Of a stretch of 64,000 nt of DNA, positions 46,701 to 52,700 are shown one piece after another. The translations under genes and the position numbers were made by a program. Every line of letters begins with the position of its first letter. Position 1 is the stretch's first letter. The notes beneath the pieces are model-generated. The model was not told the origin of the DNA and did no database searches. It saw nothing but the letters and a program-made list of their open reading frames with translations. Origin of the DNA: Bufo bufo. Its lineage: Eukaryota > Chordata > Amphibia > Anura > Bufonidae. The DNA lies in assembly GCF_905171765.1 (NCBI RefSeq), contig NC_053393.1, forward strand, positions 68,169,371 to 68,233,370, in the 5' to 3' direction.

Positions 46701-49700
46701 CTCCTTCACTTGCGGGGCTCCGTTCTCCACTAGGACCCACACCTATAAGACAATGGTGGCATATCCTAGTGATATGCCCCCATTGTCCATGATGAGACAC
46801 CCCCTTTAAAGGAAAATGGAGATTAAATTTCTAAATTTGACTTTTTTGGCAGATTTTCCATTTTAATCTAATTTTTTCTTTAACACATCGAGGGTTAACA
46901 GCTAAACAAAACTAAATATTTATTACCCTGATTCTGCGGTTTTCAGAAACACCCCACATGTAGTCGTAAACTGATGTAAGGGCACGCGGCAGGGCGCAGA
47001 AGAAAAGGAGCGTCATATGGTTTTTGGAAGGCAGACTTTGCTGGACTGGTTTTTAGATGGATTTGAAGCAACCCTGATGCACCCTTACAGTAGAAACTCC
47101 CAAAAAGTGACACAATTTTGGAAACTAGGGGATAAGGTGCCAGTTTGATTGGTACTATTTTGGGGTAGATATGATTTTTAATTGCTCTATATTATGTATT
47201 TTGTGAGGCATGGTAACCAAAAAATGGCTGTTTTGGCACCGTTTTTATTTTTTACAACATTTATCTGATGGACACGGTGATATCAAATATGTCTACTTTC
47301 TTTGTTTGTTTGTTTCAGTTTTACATAATAAAGCATTTTTGAAAAACAAATTACGGTATGTTTTTGTGTCTCCATTTTCTGAACGCCTTATTTTTCTGAC
47401 GATCGTCTTGTGCAGGGGCTCGTTTTTTGAAGGAAGAGTTGACATTTCATTGGTACCATTTTTGGGTACATATCATTTTTTGGTCATTCATTATTACACT
47501 TTATGAGACAAGGTGACCAAAAAATTGGTTGTTTTGGCACAGTTTTTATTTATTTATTTTTACAGCGTTAGGTCATGTGATATTTTTATAGAGCAGATTG
47601 TTACGGATTTGGTAATTCCGAATATGTATACCTTTTCTTATTCATTTAGGTTTTACACAATAATAGCATTTTTTTAAGCCAAAAAAGTTATGTTTTAGTG
47701 TCTCCATAGTCTGAGAGCCATAGCTTTTTAATTTTTTGACCGATTGTCTTAGATAGGCTCTCATTTTTTGCAGGATGAGGTGACGGTTTGATTGGTACTA
47801 TTTTGGGGGACATATGCCTTTTTGATTGTTTGGTGTTGCACTTTATGTGATGTTAGGTGACAAAAAAATTGCTTTTTTTTTTTTTTTTTTTACGGTGTTC
47901 ACCTGAGGTCATGGTCTATTTTTATAGAGCAGGTTGTTATGGACGTAGAAATATTTCACTTTAACACAATAGCAGCAGTTTGGAAGGAAAAAAAAGAGCA
48001 GATTGTTACGGATTTGGCAATTCCAAATATGTATACCTTTTCTTATTCATTTAGGTTTTACACAATAATAGCATTTTTTAAACCAAAAAAATTATGTTTT
48101 AGTGTCTCCATTGTCTGAGAGTCATAGTTTTTTTAATTTTTGGACTGATTGTCTTAGGTAGGGTCTCATTTTTTCCAGGATGAGGTGACGGTTTGATTGG
48201 TACTACTTTGGGGGGCATACGCCTTTTTGATCGCTTGGTGTTGCAATTTTTGTGATGTAAGGCGACAAAAATGGCTTTTTTGACACATTTTTTTTTTTTT
48301 TTTTATGGTGTTTATCAGACGGGGTGTTTTTTTTTCGGTGTTCAGCTGAGGGGTTAGGTCGTATGATATTTTTATAGAGCTGGTTGTTACGGATACGGTG
48401 ATACCTAATATGTATACTTTTTATTTTATTTAGTTCACTTTAACACAATAATAGCATATTTGAAATAAAAAAATGATGTTTTAGTGTTTCCATGTTCTGA
48501 GATCTATATTTTTTGAAAGCTATTTTCTTATGTAGGGGCTCATTTTTTGTGGGATGAGGTGACGGTTTTATTGGTACCATTTTGTGGGACATACGCCTTT
48601 TTGATCGCTTGGTGTTGCATTTTTTGTGATGTAAGGCGACAAAAATGGCTTTTTTGACACATTTTTTTTTTTTTTTTTATGGTGTTTATCAGACGGGGTG
48701 GATCATGTGATATATTTATAGAGCCAGTCGTTATGGATACAGCGATACCTAATCTGTGTGTTTTCTCCATTTTTTTCAATTTTTTATTATAAAATCAGGG
48801 GAAAGGGGCGTTTTTTCTTTTTTTTACTTTAAACTTTATTTTTTTATTAAAAACACTTTTGTTTGCTTTTTTTTAAAACTTTATTTCTGTCCCACTCTGG
48901 GACTTCAACTTTTGGGGGTCTGATCCCCTCTGCAATACATTACAATACAGCTGCATTGTAATGCATGAGACATGAGGGCTTGATTCTGGTTTTCTCCCTA
49001 TCTCCTTTCCTGACCAATGTAATGTGCTGATTTTGCCACAGATTATTACATGAATTTACCTAAACATGTGCCTAAGTCTTTCATGGAAGCATTTATGATT
49101 GCCACTTATGGACTTTGTCTGGCTGGCATTGTCATGAAGGCATCTGTGGACAGGCAACTGGGGAGGCAGCACAGTATAGTAGATATGTCTGATGTCGGGC
49201 AGACTGGTTACTGGAGGAAATATTCAGCCAGAAGTTTAGTTGAGCCCCAATGCAAAGTCTGTAACAAGGTCCTCACCTTCCATGTGCTTTTTGTAATACT
49301 GATGTCCTCTTAAGTGGCAGAGAGGGTCCTTTGGACCAAGGTATCAAGGCTCAGTTGAGACTGCTATGTCTGCAGCACCTATTGCTATGCTCCAGTATTG
49401 CTCCAGCCACCAACAAAAAAACTCAAGTCTAAAATTCACATGTGAAACGATTTATTGAAGATAATACATATAAACATATTGCATCTTACCAATAGCTTCA
49501 TTTACTTGGATTTCAAAAATGGTCTCTGCTGCTGGACACACTGGAGGGTTATCATTGATGTCATCAACATTGACTTCAATTGTCAGGGGCCTCGCCACAG
49601 GAACACCATTAAAATTTTTTGCAAATGCATAGAAGATATACTGAAAAATAGTGTGTAAATTGTATGTGAGGTCTACGAGATCCATGAATGACAATAAGTT

Positions 49701-52700
49701 CTCTTCCACTTTACAAAAAGTAACATAAAAGGGTAAATTGAGGGCTGACCTAAAAGTTGGTTGAGGCCCCTGTGCAAGAAATGTATGTGTGTGCATATGG
49801 TCTTCTCCACTGAAACCTATGCAGCATGCTTAAAAGGCTGGTTCACTTTTGGATGCCCTTCACCAGACCCTCCTACGCGACCGGACCTGCGTAGGGAAAC
49901 ATACTTACCAGCTCCCCACCACTGGATTCCTGCTAGGTTCCCACTCATCAACATCTGGTTTGACAGGGGTCACATGGGCCACTGCAGCAAATGACTGGCT
50001 GCAGCAGCTGTGGCGAAACCAACCACGCCACTGGGTTTTGGAGGGGCCGGGTTGCCAGCCTCTTGCCCCAGGATTATGGCCCATACTAACTTTAAAGGAG
50101 AAGACAGACTGGCCGCACAGCTTAAATCTGTGGAACTGTTTTGGGCAGGAAAGCCATGCTTGCGGTCGGCCAAATGTGACTTCCATGGAATTCAGGAACC
50201 CCTGCTCGGATCTGGGTGATTTTTGGATATGTTGTTCACCCAGATCAGAGCTATCCATGGATTTATACGTTATGGGGATATGTGGGGTTTTGAGGTGTGT
50301 GACAGAACCATCTGTCTTTGGAATTGTATTGTATGCTATGTGAGGGTACCCAGATAGCTAATTTTATTGTATTCGTGTAGTCTGAGTGCCATTCACCTAA
50401 TAATATGCACTCAGACTTGAGCTATCTGGGGATATGTTAAATGTCTGTGTTTACTGTAAGGGTTGTGACATTGTATGTTTAAATGGTGATTTCTGTCCTG
50501 TTGTCCCCACATGTGTATTGTTTATTTCCCTTTGTCCTGAGAGATGATTGAATTACTCCTCGGGTGTCTCCAGGGCAGAGAGGAGGAAACCATGATGCGT
50601 TGTGGGGATGTATTGTGTCTGTGTTTCCTGAATTGCTGCATATCTGTCCTGTGTCACAGTCTTCCATCTGGTCCCCTAGGGGAGTGTCCACCAGATGGGG
50701 ACCTGCATAAATACAGGCGGGTAGCCCTCAATAAAGAGTTCCTGTTTTATCCTTCATCATGTTGAGGCTGGTGTTTGGGTAACTGATCGACACTGGGGGA
50801 TTGCTATACGCTGAAGATTTGCTATACTCCCCTGGCTATAACTACTAGCTCTTGTAAGAGCTGTTCCTGCTCTCTGGACGTAGGAGAGGTTCACCCACTG
50901 GAGCCTGGAGCCTTGTCATAGGTCCAGGGTGGGTTGGAGACGGTGAGGCCTCAAACAAGCTTCGACGGTTTGTGGGGTCTGCAGCGCTTACGGTGTCAAG
51001 TGGAGTGCTTGGAGTCCTCGGGAAGCACTAGGAGCAGCTATCAACGGAGGTACCCGGTCGGGGTGCTAGGAGATCCGTTACATTGGTGGCAAGCAGTGGG
51101 ATGGCGTCCTAGTGAGAGGAGAAGCAGCTCGGAGACACCGTTCGTGGAGTTACAAAATTGAGGGCAACGCTACTATCCGTACAGCGCCCCTGGCTACAGC
51201 AATATGGATGCCGTTGTTTCCTGCACAGCATTCCATGAGGAAGATCACCCGGATTACAGGGATGCAGAGCGGAAAGGCGTATGGCACCAGGCCCTGGAGG
51301 ACGTGCAGCGTCGGAGGGGTGAGAGTCTTCCCAGTGAGGAGCAGAGATTACGAATGCGATTGGCGCTGCGACTACCTCTACTGGGAGAGGAACCCTTGAC
51401 GGAGTGGGTGTCAGAGCTTGAGACACTGGTATGGCAGGAAACCTGGCTGGATGACGCTTACCAAGCACTATGGTGGGACACAGTACGACAGTCTCCATGG
51501 ATGGAGGAGTACGCCAAGCCCGAGGGTGAGGATTATAATGGCCCTGGTTTATTTGGGGAGTCTTTTGAAGACATTGACTTTGGGAGCACAGAAGGGTCTA
51601 GATTTTGGGACATTACTGACTACAGGGGAGACTTGCACAATTGGCCTACAACTAGTGGGGTGAGGGCAGATCTGACCTTTCTGGTCCAAAGGGAGTGGGA
51701 GCTGGAGGAAGATTATCAACAGTTGTCTCGCTCCATTCAAGCCCAGCGCAATATACAAGACAGTTGGATACCAGGCCCAGACCTGCAGCCCTACCCCTGG
51801 CAAGTCGCAGCTGAGGTATCCCTTACTTCCTCACCAACTGTGGAGGTAGGGGACTTCATAGAATGGTACTGGGAGGAACCCCAGTTGGCAGATGGAGATG
51901 GGACCGTGGTCACTCCACCGGCCCAACAGGGTGGCTGGGCAGGCGGCCCAGATCCCCAACTGCCACTGGGAGTACAGGGAGAGGAGATTGTCGGTCCCTC
52001 ATCTCTGCAACAACCAGAATCACTGGTAGTGGAGACAGTCGGTCTCACTACCCAGCGGCAGTATACTCTACAGGGAGAGGAGACAGTCGATCTCTCTTCC
52101 CAGCGGCAGGTAGGATCCCAGGGGGAGGAGATGGTCGGTCCCTCACCCCTGCAACAACCAGCATCACTAGTAGTGGAGACAGTCGGCCTTACTACCCAGC
52201 GGCAGTATACTCTACAGGGAGAGGAGACAGTTGGTCTCTCTCCCCAGCAGCAGATGGGGTATCCAGAGGAGGGGGTAAGTGATTCCCCCTCTCCACAGCT
52301 CTCTCCCAGCCCAATACTGGGGGTAGCGGGTAAGGCTTTAAACCCCACTGACCCCTCTCCAGCAGAAGAGCTGGCATCAGTGCAGAGCGCTACTGGCCTC
52401 GGCCCTAACCATTCATTTACTACCCAGCAGGAGTTGGCACCATGCACCCCAGCTGAAGCGCTGGCATCAGGGCAGAGCGCCACTGGCCTCTGCCCTCCTC
52501 TATCCTCTTCTCCAGAGCCGGACTTCCCACAGGCTACCCCAGCGGAAGATCTGGCATCTGGGCAGAGCGCAGTCGGCCTCTACCCACCAAGTACCTACAG
52601 CTCCAAGCTAGAGAACAACAAGGAAGCAAGGAGTAGCAGATGCCCCCTCAACAGCTGGGGACATATAGGACAGACCCAGGCCCCAAAATTCAACAGGTCC

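Larger units (their letters stand above)
45807..48990. mobile_element. piggyBac-type element remnant, right end not found
   Basis: It starts at TTAACCTTTTCTACCCCGGG. Internal motifs ACACCCCTCAAGTTACTCAAG and AACACCCCACATGTAGTCGTAAAC match the 3' zone of the element 7700-13168. A complete small MITE is nested at 46383-46809, and a tandem block lies at 47480-48720. Recognisable sequence fades near 48990, without a TTAA terminus. Confidence 0.6.
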
